Shown: positions 45,045-53,807 of the stretch, one piece after another
Layout of the letters: each line of letters begins with the position of its first letter
Numbering within the stretch: position 1 is the stretch's first letter
Source of the DNA: Kurthia sibirica
Lineage (GTDB): Bacteria > Bacillota > Bacilli > Bacillales_A > Planococcaceae
Direction of reading: 5' to 3'
Assembly: GCF_003143975.1 (NCBI RefSeq)
Contig: NZ_QFVR01000002.1
Span: forward strand, 1-64,000
Length of the DNA stretch: 64,000 bases
Notes under the pieces: generated by a model
The model's input: only the letters and a program-made list of their open reading frames with translations
What the model was told of the DNA's origin: nothing
Databases searched by the model: none
Made by a program: the position numbers and the translations under genes

Positions 45045-46529
45045 TTATTGTGGGAACCAGCCATTTGGTTCAACATTCAAACGAATATTTATTTGTTTTA
45101 CTTCTTGAAATTCTTCCAAACTATATTTACCTAAACTACGACCAATTCCTGATTGCTTATAACCACCCCAAGGTGCTTCTACATAAGTTGGATGATAATC
45201 ATTTACCCATGTAATGCCCGCTCGAATTTGTTTAATAACACGTAATGCTTTTGCACCGTCATTTGAAAATACGCCACCTGCAAGACCAAAATCTGTGTCA
45301 TTTGCTAAAGCAACTGCTTCTTCTTCAGTAGAGAACTTTTGAATTGTCACAACTGGACCAAATATTTCTTCTCGAACAATTGTCATGGACTGATCAACAT
45401 CTGTGAATACAGTTGGTGCAATGAAAAAACCTTTATCACGGTCATGATCCATTAAACGATATCCACCTGTTTTTAAAGTTGCCCCTTCAGCAATCCCTTT
45501 TTTGATATACCCTAAAATGGAATTCATTTGTCCTTCACTCACAATAGCACCCATATTTGTATCCTTGTTCATCCCAGGGCCTACAACAATTTTTTCAGCA
45601 CGCGCTACATAACGTTCTACATAGGCATCAAAAATTGTGTCTTGTACTAAAATCCTACTTCCTGATGAACAAACCTGTCCTGCGCCTAAGAAAATTCCAA
45701 ATAAACCATAATCTACAGCTACTTCTAAATCTGCATCCGCAAACACAATATTGGGTGATTTCCCACCTAATTCAAGCGAAATTTTCTTTAAATTCCCTGC
45801 AGCTGCTCGCATAATACCTCGACCAATATCTGTACTACCTGTGAAAGATACCATGTCTACATCGTGGCTTTCTGAAATCGTTTGACCAATTATTGAGCCT
45901 TGACCAAGTACCATATTGGCAACACCTTTTGGTAAACCAACTTCCTCAAATAATTCAAATAGCTTATATGCCGTAATCGGTGTAATTTCTGCTGGTTTAT
46001 AGACAATGGTATTGCCTGCTGCTAGTGCAGGTGCAATTTTCCATGCACTCATCAGTAGGGGGAAATTCCAAGGGACAATAAGTCCCGCTACACCCACTGG
46101 CTCTTTAACAACCATTGCCTGTACATCGTCTGGTACATTGTAGGTCTCCCCATCTGGATGTAATATAATACCGGCATAATAACGGAAACAAGATACTGTA
46201 TCTTCAATGTCCGCCTCTGCTTCCGCATATAACTTTCCGTTGTCTAATGTTTCATACACAGCAAATTCATGAATTCTTTTTTCTAATTTATTGGCAATTT
46301 CATGTAAAATCAATGAGCGTTCTTTCGTCGTTGTTTTTGCCCACTCGCCTTGATCAAATGCCTCGCGTGCTGCTTGAATAGCTTCTTCTGTTTGTTCTTT
46401 AGACATACGTGGAGCTACTGCGATTACTTCTTGATTTGCTGGATTAATAATATCAATTGTTTTTTGTGATTCTACCCACTCACCATTTATATAGCTTTTT
46501 AGTTGCATTACCGTCGTTAAAGTTGTCAT
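45045..46529 (-). CDS. Aldehyde dehydrogenase (betaine/aminoaldehyde type)
   Basis: 494 residues with SLELGGKSPN (catalytic Glu), GAGQVCSSGSR (catalytic Cys) and FTGSTDIGR. The overall look is of betaine-aldehyde or gamma-aminobutyraldehyde dehydrogenases. It sits between the N-demethylase-like subunits and gabT, which suggests it turns an amino-aldehyde (for example 4-aminobutanal) into GABA; this is inference from order. An alternative is an aldehyde released by N-dealkylation, though free formaldehyde normally has dedicated enzymes. Confidence 0.85.
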   Translation of the reverse strand: MTTLTTVMQLKSYINGEWVESQKTIDIINPANQEVIAVAPRMSKEQTEEAIQAAREAFDQGEWAKTTTKERSLILHEIANKLEKRIHEFAVYETLDNGKLYAEAEADIEDTVSCFRYYAGIILHPDGETYNVPDDVQAMVVKEPVGVAGLIVPWNFPLLMSAWKIAPALAAGNTIVYKPAEITPITAYKLFELFEEVGLPKGVANMVLGQGSIIGQTISESHDVDMVSFTGSTDIGRGIMRAAAGNLKKISLELGGKSPNIVFADADLEVAVDYGLFGIFLGAGQVCSSGSRILVQDTIFDAYVERYVARAEKIVVGPGMNKDTNMGAIVSEGQMNSILGYIKKGIAEGATLKTGGYRLMDHDRDKGFFIAPTVFTDVDQSMTIVREEIFGPVVTIQKFSTEEEAVALANDTDFGLAGGVFSNDGAKALRVIKQIRAGITWVNDYHPTYVEAPWGGYKQSGIGRSLGKYSLEEFQEVKQINIRLNVEPNGWFPQ

Positions 46530-46543
46530 AACAAAGCCTCATT

Positions 46544-47509
46544 TCATAGTTTTATAGTTAGATTTTCTTCTTTTGCTCTCGAACAACAGGTTAGGATGGT
46601 TTTACGTTCCTGTTTATTATCCTCTGATAAAAAGTGATCACGATGTTCAACTTCTCCATTTAAAACTTCTACCTCACAACTACCACAGCCACCTATCTTA
46701 CAAGCATATGGCGCATTTATACCTTCTCTTAGTAAGACATCTAATAATGATTCTTTATCCGAAACTTGAATTTCTTTACCACTTTCAGTTAAAGACACTG
46801 TGAATGCTTTTAAATTTGAATTATCTAAACCATTTGAGAACAATTCAAAATGAATGGCATGTTCGGGGTAGCCATAGGAAAAGGCGGCATCTTGAAACTC
46901 CTCTACCATAGATACAGGACCACAAAAGTACACATGAGAACCAATACGATTTGTTTTCATATGCTCATAACTTAATCGATTCGGTTCTGTTACACGAGAA
47001 AAATGAAAGGTAATAATGTCGCTATATTTGTCTTTTAATACCTCATAAAAAGCACATTCTTCTGGTGTACGTGCCGCATAATGTAATTCCATAGTTTGAT
47101 TAAATTGGTTGTCTTGTAGCATGGATAAAAATGGCGTAATACCAATTCCTGAAGCATAAAAAACATGATGCTTCGCATGAACATTTAATGTGAAATAATT
47201 TCGTGGAAATGAAATTTCTAACTCATCTCCCTCTACTATCTGTTCATGCCAATATTTTGATCCTCCACGAGAGTTCGAATCTTTACTAATGGCAATTTCA
47301 TAAAATTGACGATTGCGAGGATCACTTATTAATGAATAATCTCTTTCAAATAATTCGTCATCTGCTTGAAGAAAGGTTTTTAAATGAGCACCACCAGTAA
47401 AAGCTGGTAATAATTCATCTTCTGTTGGTATAAAACGAAAACGTTTAATAGTAGGTGACTCTTGCACAATTCGCTCAATTTTCACTGGAATATTCCCTGC
47501 AATTCTCAT
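46544..47509 (-). CDS. Ferredoxin-reductase subunit of heme-dependent N-demethylase-like enzyme
   Basis: About 321 residues, PDR/VanB-type: N-terminal FMN domain (RDYSLIS), NAD domain (FYASGIGITPFLSML), and C-terminal plant-type [2Fe-2S] ferredoxin with CKIGGCGSC and a fourth Cys in ILTCCSRA. Passes electrons from NAD(P)H to the heme subunit. The ATG at 47509 overlaps the stop of the preceding gene (TGATG), with GGAG inside that gene, so the two are translationally coupled. In Pseudomonas HODM the beta subunit is of this kind. Confidence 0.84.
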   Translation of the reverse strand: MRIAGNIPVKIERIVQESPTIKRFRFIPTEDELLPAFTGGAHLKTFLQADDELFERDYSLISDPRNRQFYEIAISKDSNSRGGSKYWHEQIVEGDELEISFPRNYFTLNVHAKHHVFYASGIGITPFLSMLQDNQFNQTMELHYAARTPEECAFYEVLKDKYSDIITFHFSRVTEPNRLSYEHMKTNRIGSHVYFCGPVSMVEEFQDAAFSYGYPEHAIHFELFSNGLDNSNLKAFTVSLTESGKEIQVSDKESLLDVLLREGINAPYACKIGGCGSCEVEVLNGEVEHRDHFLSEDNKQERKTILTCCSRAKEENLTIKL

Positions 47510-48006
47510 CAAATCACTCCTTCTGTCAACGGTATAAATGGGTAGCCAATATACCCTTTACGAACAATTGAGTAGAATGGACCTACTTCTAAATGAGCGC
47601 CACATGGACATTGTACTTTTTTAGCATCCACTGGAATTTGGCTATCTTTAAAACATTTCATACAATAAACAAATTTTTCTTTATCCCCTATAATTTTCAC
47701 TTGGAGTTCTGCTTCAGAAACGCCTTCTTCAACTGCAATTGTAAAAATAGTTGCAGTTGGTTGCCATTCACCAATGACATAAAAACAAACACCCATTTTT
47801 TGAGATGCAATAAATTCACGTGTTTGTGTAGGTTCAGAATAATAGTGAATATCAGCAGCTGTATCATGAAATTTTCGTTGTAATTCAAGCGCATATTCTT
47901 TGTAGCTTTCCGGACAAATAATTGCGGCTCTAACGAAATGAGTTTTTGGACTAAGTATTTCTACGAGTGTTGTTGATTCAAAAAACAAGACCGGGCTATT
48001 GTACAT
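47509..48006 (-). CDS. DmmA-like (gamma) subunit of heme-dependent N-demethylase-like enzyme
   Basis: 165 residues. N-terminal alpha/beta part, then a C-terminal Cys cluster with CMKC and, 18 residues on, CPCGAHLEVGPFYS, as in the DmmA family of dimethylamine monooxygenase/HODM third subunits. The four Cys may bind zinc or hold the domain together. It starts 3 bp after the alpha-subunit stop. The assignment rests on this motif plus its position between alpha and beta subunits. Confidence 0.75.
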   Translation of the reverse strand: MYNSPVLFFESTTLVEILSPKTHFVRAAIICPESYKEYALELQRKFHDTAADIHYYSEPTQTREFIASQKMGVCFYVIGEWQPTATIFTIAVEEGVSEAELQVKIIGDKEKFVYCMKCFKDSQIPVDAKKVQCPCGAHLEVGPFYSIVRKGYIGYPFIPLTEGVI

Positions 48007-48009
48007 ATT

Positions 48010-49002
48010 TTATGCCTCCTCTTGTTGCTGTTTTTTCAGTTGCTCATCCTCACGGCGTAAAAACGCTACTGATTGAGCTAAATAAGGAGCAATCCCTTTA
48101 TATTCAGCCATTGGCTCTGGAATATCGCTTAACACGCTATACGTTAAATCAAACCACTCTTGGCGTAGCTTCAAATCTTCCAACGGTAAAAACTGTGTAT
48201 TCAATACAAATAAAATAGCATTACTGCGGGACATACGATAAAACTTTTGTTCTTCCACACGAAGTCGGACAAGCTTGCCTGCATTTTCTGCGGTGATTAG
48301 GCTACGTTCGGGTTCCCAAACATCCATTGTTTCATAGTTTACATCCCAACGATTGGCCATCAGATTCCAGTTAATTCGCGTCCATGGCTCACCAGGATTA
48401 ATACCTAACAAAAATTTACGAATGCGATCAACTAAATTATCGCCATTTTTTGATACAAAAGGTACGGGACCGTGGATTTCATCAAAGGACATACCAGTAT
48501 TCCAATGTGCTGAAAATAATGCAGCATAGGATACTTGTCCTACTTCTAGATAAAAATTATCATCGCGATTCACCATCAAAACAAAATCTTGGTGGAAATG
48601 ACGACCTGCAAAATTATAAGGTTCATAAGGTAGCGTGGAGGCATCTCCAAAAGTGAATGTATCGGACTCTTTTAAAATATTATTTTTAAATGTCCACTCG
48701 TCTCCATTTTTAACTAATTCAAAATGCTCTGGGTATTTTTCAACAGCCATGCTAAATACCATTTCTAAAAACTCCCACTGCATTTCCATCGTATGTGGGA
48801 AAGATTGATAACGGACTTCTGGTTGTTCATCTAATAGGCGGCGTTTTGTGCGTACTTGCAATTCATATTCGGGTGTAATTGTTACTAGATTTACATTTTC
48901 TAATTTTCGTAAATCATTTGAATAACGGTAGTTCCCCGTACGAAACGGAAATGGAAATGTGTCTAAGTCGGTTGTTTTAAATTCTAAGTTTTGTGTAAAC
49001 AT
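48010..49002 (-). CDS. Heme-dependent oxidative N-demethylase-like alpha subunit (DUF3445)
   Basis: 330 residues with the DUF3445/HODM hallmarks: HQDFVLMVNRDDNFYLEVGQV, WNTGMSFDEIHGPVPFV, PWTRINWNLMANR and LRVEEQKFYRMSRSNAILFVLNT. In Pseudomonas this subunit binds heme and oxygen and dealkylates dimethylamine. Proteins of this family are mainly known from proteobacteria and fungi; here it is in a Bacillales genome with GABA genes. Start ATG behind AGGAGG, 11 bp after the permease gene. The true substrate is unknown. Confidence 0.83.
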   Translation of the reverse strand: MFTQNLEFKTTDLDTFPFPFRTGNYRYSNDLRKLENVNLVTITPEYELQVRTKRRLLDEQPEVRYQSFPHTMEMQWEFLEMVFSMAVEKYPEHFELVKNGDEWTFKNNILKESDTFTFGDASTLPYEPYNFAGRHFHQDFVLMVNRDDNFYLEVGQVSYAALFSAHWNTGMSFDEIHGPVPFVSKNGDNLVDRIRKFLLGINPGEPWTRINWNLMANRWDVNYETMDVWEPERSLITAENAGKLVRLRVEEQKFYRMSRSNAILFVLNTQFLPLEDLKLRQEWFDLTYSVLSDIPEPMAEYKGIAPYLAQSVAFLRREDEQLKKQQQEEA

Positions 49003-49013
49003 ATTAATTCCTC

Positions 49014-50480
49014 CTAGTTTTGTTGTTCCACTGGCTGCTTAACTTGATCATCATCGTTTTTCTGTTCTATTAAGTATGCTTTGAATGTTTCATCCTTCGA
49101 AGATACGCGATCTACCTCAAAACGGAAAATAAATTTTGCACAAATAAAATAAACAGCGCATGATAAGAAGAAGGTTGGGATTCCTGCTGAAATTTTCAAA
49201 AATAAACCAGTAACTTCTAATGTAATCGGATTATAAATTCCCCAATAAAAGATATAGCTGACTAACAATGTGACAACTGCTGATGGGTTAAAACCAAACC
49301 AATATTTGTATTTCCCGTTGGTGTTGTATAAATCTCGCATTGAAATATTTTGTTTTTTAACGAAGAAATAATCTGCGATTAAAATACCACCTAGGCTAGC
49401 CATCGTAAATGAGATGACCGACATAAAAATATTAAACGCATCATAAAATCCTGAGTTTAGAAGTAAAAATACAGTTGGTAACAGTGAACAAACTGCTAAA
49501 ATCCATGAACTTTTTGAGAACATTGTCTTAAAACTAATAGCAAATGAATACATCAGGAATAGGGTTGCGCCTAAATTAGCAACAGTTAGTAAAATAAGAC
49601 CGATTATTGCATATTTGCTCCCCATAATGGCATTCATCCAATCACCCGGATACATAGAACCCGAAATTAAGGCAGCTAATGCCCCAACGACTGCAGCAAC
49701 CACTACGATGACACCATAGCTATAAAAACTAGCTTGATAAGCTGATTTTGTCGACTTGGCTAAACGACTATATTGTCCTAAGTAAGGTAACCATGAAAAG
49801 CCCAGTGCAACATTGATTTCTAAAGCTGTAACAAATGATCTAGTATGATTTTCAAATGGCTCAATGGGCACTAATTTGCTCAGCGCAGGAATATGGTCTG
49901 AAAAAACAACTGCGATTACTAAACCAATTAAAAATAAAAAGAAAGCAGGTACAGCAAATAAATTAAATTTCCGAATCGCATGTGGACCTCTTATAACAAT
50001 CAGAAGTGCTACTACAAATAATAGTAATGCGCAGATTGTTGCGCCCCCACTCCCAGAAACGACAGCAGGTGCATGAACAATTTTCAATGCACTTGATAAA
50101 GATTCACCTGCCATGAATAAAGCCAATGCACTATATCCTAAAGACAAACAATAGAATAAAACAAAAAAAGCGACGCCTCCGTTGTATCCTAAAGCACTGC
50201 GATATCCGACGAATGTATCGACTCCATATTTTGCAAAATAAATTGCTACTGGCGCTATTAAAAACATTGGAAAAGCATTTCCAAACAATACAGCAATCAT
50301 CGAATCACCTGTTGTCAACATCGAACCCGCATATGCACCTGATAGTAGGCCAAAAGCTGATAGTCCAATGACTGTTTGTACGAGTAATAAATCGAAAAAC
50401 TTCATTTTCCTCTCTTTTTTATGTGTTGGTAAATAGGCAAAAGCGATATCCGCATTCACATTAGATTTTGTTTTAGACAC
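49014..50480 (-). CDS. NCS1-type permease (cytosine/purine/hydantoin family)
   Basis: About 488 residues with twelve hydrophobic segments; GYNGGVAFFVLFYCLSLGY, FSWLPYLGQYSRLAKS and GGILIADYFFVKK are typical of NCS1 cytosine/allantoin permeases (CodB-like). Probably imports the substrate of the downstream oxygenase, together with Na+ or H+. NCS1 carriers favour nitrogen heterocycles, which hints at a cyclic amine. The frame opens with GTG at 50489; the AAAGGGG ribosome binding site is better spaced for the GTG at 50480. Confidence 0.82.
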   Translation of the reverse strand: MSKTKSNVNADIAFAYLPTHKKERKMKFFDLLLVQTVIGLSAFGLLSGAYAGSMLTTGDSMIAVLFGNAFPMFLIAPVAIYFAKYGVDTFVGYRSALGYNGGVAFFVLFYCLSLGYSALALFMAGESLSSALKIVHAPAVVSGSGGATICALLLFVVALLIVIRGPHAIRKFNLFAVPAFFLFLIGLVIAVVFSDHIPALSKLVPIEPFENHTRSFVTALEINVALGFSWLPYLGQYSRLAKSTKSAYQASFYSYGVIVVVAAVVGALAALISGSMYPGDWMNAIMGSKYAIIGLILLTVANLGATLFLMYSFAISFKTMFSKSSWILAVCSLLPTVFLLLNSGFYDAFNIFMSVISFTMASLGGILIADYFFVKKQNISMRDLYNTNGKYKYWFGFNPSAVVTLLVSYIFYWGIYNPITLEVTGLFLKISAGIPTFFLSCAVYFICAKFIFRFEVDRVSSKDETFKAYLIEQKNDDDQVKQPVEQQN

Positions 50481-50505
50481 AGTCCCCACACCCCTTTATG
50501 AAATT

Positions 50506-50712
50506 CTATATACTGAATGCAATAATCGTAATAATCCCCATTACTACGGTTACACTTATAAAATCTGATAACTTCACTTTATTATTCGATTCAATTATTT
50601 CATCCTCGAATTCTTCGATTCTTTTTTCTAAATCTTCATACATCGATTTAATAAAAGGTTCAGTAGAGTTTAATTCTTTGTCATAGCTTTTTGCAGCAGT
50701 TGTTACATTCAT
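50506..50712 (-). CDS. Small membrane protein, first gene of the sigma-54 operon
   Basis: 68 residues: a charged helical N-terminal part with coiled-coil character (SMYEDLEKRIEEFEDEII), then one C-terminal transmembrane helix (FISVTVVMGIITIIAFSI). I do not recognise it. It starts behind AAAAGGGGGG about 24 bp after the predicted sigma-54 start site and is followed within 30 bp by the permease gene. It may be a small accessory subunit of the transporter or a membrane anchor; inference only. Confidence 0.65.
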   Translation of the reverse strand: MNVTTAAKSYDKELNSTEPFIKSMYEDLEKRIEEFEDEIIESNNKVKLSDFISVTVVMGIITIIAFSI

Positions 50713-50746
50713 GAAATCCCCCCCTTTTCATAGTTACTTTTATATG

Positions 50747-50763
50747 TGCAAATTACATGCCAA
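50747..50763 (-). promoter_or_regulatory. Sigma-54 (-24/-12) promoter of the amine/GABA operon
   Basis: TTGGCATGTAATTTGCA on the minus strand. The GG (-24) and GC (-12) doublets are exactly 10 bp apart, matching the TGGCAC-N5-TTGC consensus in all but one core position. Transcription should start near 50735. A sigma-54 activator gene lies next to it. Confidence 0.88.
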
Positions 50764-50813
50764 CTTTAAAAGTATTGATTTTTCTGAATTTTTATCATAA
50801 ATTTGGATTAGTG

Positions 50814-50850
50814 ATTTCAAAAATGATTACTATAATTTCATTTATGAAAT
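50814..50850. promoter_or_regulatory. Twin activator-binding sites (ATTTCA-N4-TGAAAT type)
   Basis: Site 1 is AATTTCATTTATGAAATT (50834-50851), a perfect palindrome. Site 2, ATTTCA-N4-TGATTA (50814-50829), shares the left half-site and spacing. Their centres are 21 bp apart, two helical turns, about 60 and 80 bp upstream of the -24 element. This is the expected place for a sigma-54 activator. Site 1 also overlaps the activator gene's own promoter region, so autoregulation is possible. Confidence 0.6.
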
Positions 50851-50875
50851 TCGAGAAAGAAAGGGGTATTTATAA

Positions 50876-52666
50876 ATGCAACAAAATGCAATACTTTCTC
50901 AGATGTTCGATTTTTCTGTCGTTTGTACAATAAAAGGGGAAATTGTTCAATTTTTCACGAGTAATTCTATATATGAAGAAAAAATAAAATTACATACGAC
51001 TATTTCATCTTTTGAAAAAGAATTATTTCAAAATTCAATCTTCACACACTATAAAATATCTACAGATAAACAATCTTTTTTACAAAAAACTTGGCTCAAT
51101 AAACGCGTACTTACCTATGTAATTCCTTCAGATGATGAATTATTTTTTGGCTATAATATTTTAGAAACAGATGAAATCGAAAATACGAAAGACACTACAT
51201 CTGTCAAAAGTGCTTTCATCATTAAAAGTAATGCGATGAAAAAAGTAGCTATACAAATTGATAAAGCCGCAAAAGCAGGAGCCACAACACTATTATTAGG
51301 TGAATCTGGTGTCGGTAAAGAGATGGCTGCTCGTGCAATTTATGATACTGGCACGCGACAAGACCAACCCTTTGTCGCTATAAACTGTGGTGCACTACCC
51401 GAAACACTCATTGAAAGTGAACTATTCGGCTATATTGCTGGCGCTTTCACAGGTGCTCATAAAGACGGTAAAATCGGTAAATTCAGAGAAGCCAATAATG
51501 GCGTGCTTTTTTTAGATGAAATCGCTGAGTTACCTTTATCTATGCAAGTGAAATTATTGCGCGTTCTACAAGAGCGAGTCGTTACACCCATCGGCTCTTC
51601 TAAAGAGTTTCCAATCGACGTGCAAATCATAGCAGCAACTAATCAATCACTGATTAATATGGTGCATGATGGTAAGTTTAGAGAAGATTTATATTATCGT
51701 TTAAATATTATCCCGATCTCCATTCCACCATTGCGTGATCGCGTTAGTGAAATTCCAGAATTAATTGAGCATTTCACACGTTTTTACAATAAAAAATATG
51801 CGACAACACGCCAATTCACGATCGAAGCGATCGATTTTTTATGCTTACAAAAATGGCCTGGTAACGTGCGTGAGCTTGAAAATTTCATAGAAAGAATGAC
51901 GATTCTAGCAGATGACGATATTATGACCATGCAACAAACTCGTCTTTTTTTAGATCCACCTAGCAGTCATCAACAAGAGGATAAGAATTTAATTTTTAAA
52001 TCTTTAATGCCTTTACAAGAAGCACAAGAGTTGATTGAAGAACAATTGATTTTAATGGCGATGAAAAAGTATAATTCTTTGAAACTTGCTGCAAATGTCC
52101 TCGGTATTAGCCAGCCGACGATGAGTCGAAAATATAAAAAAATTAAGGATAATGCGACGAATATTTTTAGTACACGCACTATTTTAGAAAATGAATTAAA
52201 TAAACGACTACGTTCCACAGCAGTCGTTGCATCTGTTACAATTTCTCCAAAAATATTAGAAGATGCTGTAAAAAACCCAAAAAACCCTGCATTTCTACAA
52301 CCATTATCTGATCAATTAACACAAATCTATACACGTGAAGATGATGTGGAATGGGGATTTATCTTTTATAAGGATGCCGATAATAACATTATTAATCTCA
52401 CATCAAGTGCTGATTTTGTCATTCCTGTTGGCGCTATTTATTATGGCAGCGAAATTATCAATGATACGATCTCTAATGCCTATGAGGGCGTCATCAGTGT
52501 CAGCCCTATTTACGAAGATGAATATGGCTCATGGAAAACTTGTTGCGCCCCTCTTTATGATACAAACGGTAAAATTGTTGCAATACTTGGCTTCGATTAC
52601 TCCAAACAATATGTGAAAAATGCATTAGTTTATCTTAGTACTTCTCTCAATATTGTATTAACATAA
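50876..52666 (+). CDS. Sigma-54-dependent activator with C-terminal sensor domain
   Basis: 596 residues. Residues 1-110 have no family I can name. AAA+ domain about 112-345: Walker A GESGVGKE (142-149), GAFTGA (189-194) that contacts sigma-54, Walker B GVLFLDE (209-215), and the FREDLYYRLNII and WPGNVRELENF motifs. A TyrR/Fis-like HTH follows at about 401-422 (SLKLAANVLGISQPTMSRKY). Then about 150 more residues form a Cache-like alpha/beta domain (EWGFIFYKDADNNII, IVAILGFDYSK). The HTH is normally C-terminal in this class, so the order is unusual. Divergent from the amine/GABA operon, its probable target. Confidence 0.88.
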   Translation: MQQNAILSQMFDFSVVCTIKGEIVQFFTSNSIYEEKIKLHTTISSFEKELFQNSIFTHYKISTDKQSFLQKTWLNKRVLTYVIPSDDELFFGYNILETDEIENTKDTTSVKSAFIIKSNAMKKVAIQIDKAAKAGATTLLLGESGVGKEMAARAIYDTGTRQDQPFVAINCGALPETLIESELFGYIAGAFTGAHKDGKIGKFREANNGVLFLDEIAELPLSMQVKLLRVLQERVVTPIGSSKEFPIDVQIIAATNQSLINMVHDGKFREDLYYRLNIIPISIPPLRDRVSEIPELIEHFTRFYNKKYATTRQFTIEAIDFLCLQKWPGNVRELENFIERMTILADDDIMTMQQTRLFLDPPSSHQQEDKNLIFKSLMPLQEAQELIEEQLILMAMKKYNSLKLAANVLGISQPTMSRKYKKIKDNATNIFSTRTILENELNKRLRSTAVVASVTISPKILEDAVKNPKNPAFLQPLSDQLTQIYTREDDVEWGFIFYKDADNNIINLTSSADFVIPVGAIYYGSEIINDTISNAYEGVISVSPIYEDEYGSWKTCCAPLYDTNGKIVAILGFDYSKQYVKNALVYLSTSLNIVLT

Positions 52667-52718
52667 AATAACTTTATGCTAAAAAATCTCTATAAAATTA
52701 CTAGCGCTCGTTTCAATA

Positions 52719-52776
52719 CAAAAACACCCCCATTAATTTTGTATGATCCCATACAGAATTTAATAGAGGTGTTTTG
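52719..52776. terminator. Bidirectional terminator after the sigma-54 activator
   Basis: AAAACACC...ATTAATTTTGTATG folds onto CATACAGAATTTAAT...GGTGTTTT around a 4-nt loop, with two small internal mismatches; A- and T-tails on both sides. Confidence 0.8.
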
Positions 52777-52822
52777 ATTCGTCGAAAAGTTATTTTACTG
52801 CATTCCAGACGTATTTACTTAG

Positions 52823-53713
52823 TCAATTTTTTAATTTACCAATCAGATTTGCTTGTTTTTTTCTGAATGTGGGTTTCACTTCTGCGATAATAATCGCCAG
52901 TAAAATAAGAAATGCCCCGATTACCATTCTGAATGTTAATAATTCAGATAAAAAAAGGACGGAAAAAATCATGCCAAACAATGCTTCCATTGATAAAATA
53001 ATTGCAGCCTTTGTTGCTGTTGTGTATTGGAAAGCAATATTTTGTAGTAAATAAGCAATAATTGTCGAAAAGATTGCTAGATAGACAATTGAATAAATAC
53101 CACCCGCTTCGATAGAAGTAGGTATATGGTCAAATAATAGCATAAAAATAACACTCAAGATCGCTGCTACTATAAATTGGACAACCGTCAGTAAAATTGC
53201 ATCTTCTTTTTGTACAAATTTATTCGTATAAAAAATATCAAAAGCAAATGCTACAGCACAAAGCAATGTTAAAACATCACCAATATTCATAGTAAAGGAG
53301 CTTTCTAATGATAATAATCCGATACCAATCAAGGCTGCAAAGGCACCAATCATTTCAAAGCGATCGAATTTACGTTTGTAAATAACAAAAGCAATCAGCG
53401 GTACAATTAAGACATTAACAGCTGTTAAAAATGCATTTTTTGAGGGTGTTGTATATTGTAAACCAACCGTTTGCAACACAAAACCAGTATATAAAATAGT
53501 CCCCAATATCGCACCTTTTATCAGCACTTTTTTGTTTATATTTTTGAGTTTATAACTAAATATACTAATCAGTATAATGGCTGCTAAAATAAATCTTCCT
53601 GCCATTAATTGATATGGGCTTAAATACACCAAGCCAATATCCGTCATGACAAAACCGCTCCCCCAGACAATTGCGGTGAGCATCAGCATCATGACGGCTG
53701 TTCTTTCTTTCAT
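52823..53713 (-). CDS. EamA/DMT family transporter
   Basis: 296 residues with ten hydrophobic segments in two EamA repeats. Typical stretches are IVWGSGFVMTDIGL at the N-terminus, TPSKNAFLTAVNVLIVPL and ATKAAIILSMEALFGMIFSVLFLSE. Likely an exporter of small metabolites or amino acids; substrate unknown. It lies 94 bp downstream of a PucR regulator gene on the same strand, so it could be that regulator's target. Confidence 0.85.
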   Translation of the reverse strand: MKERTAVMMLMLTAIVWGSGFVMTDIGLVYLSPYQLMAGRFILAAIILISIFSYKLKNINKKVLIKGAILGTILYTGFVLQTVGLQYTTPSKNAFLTAVNVLIVPLIAFVIYKRKFDRFEMIGAFAALIGIGLLSLESSFTMNIGDVLTLLCAVAFAFDIFYTNKFVQKEDAILLTVVQFIVAAILSVIFMLLFDHIPTSIEAGGIYSIVYLAIFSTIIAYLLQNIAFQYTTATKAAIILSMEALFGMIFSVLFLSELLTFRMVIGAFLILLAIIIAEVKPTFRKKQANLIGKLKN

Positions 53714-53807
53714 TCGTTCTCCCCCTCTAACTTATTACAGAATAACATGTAATTAGTACAAGCAGAGTGGGCTATTTTCTAAATTTCTTCTAAATTCTTT
53801 GTAATTT

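Noticed and set aside
42303-50712. Reading the HODM-like operon as a plain dimethylamine utilisation locus
   Set aside because: No methylamine, glutamylmethylamide or formaldehyde-handling genes are present, whereas two aldehyde dehydrogenases and gabT are; dimethylamine alone does not explain them.
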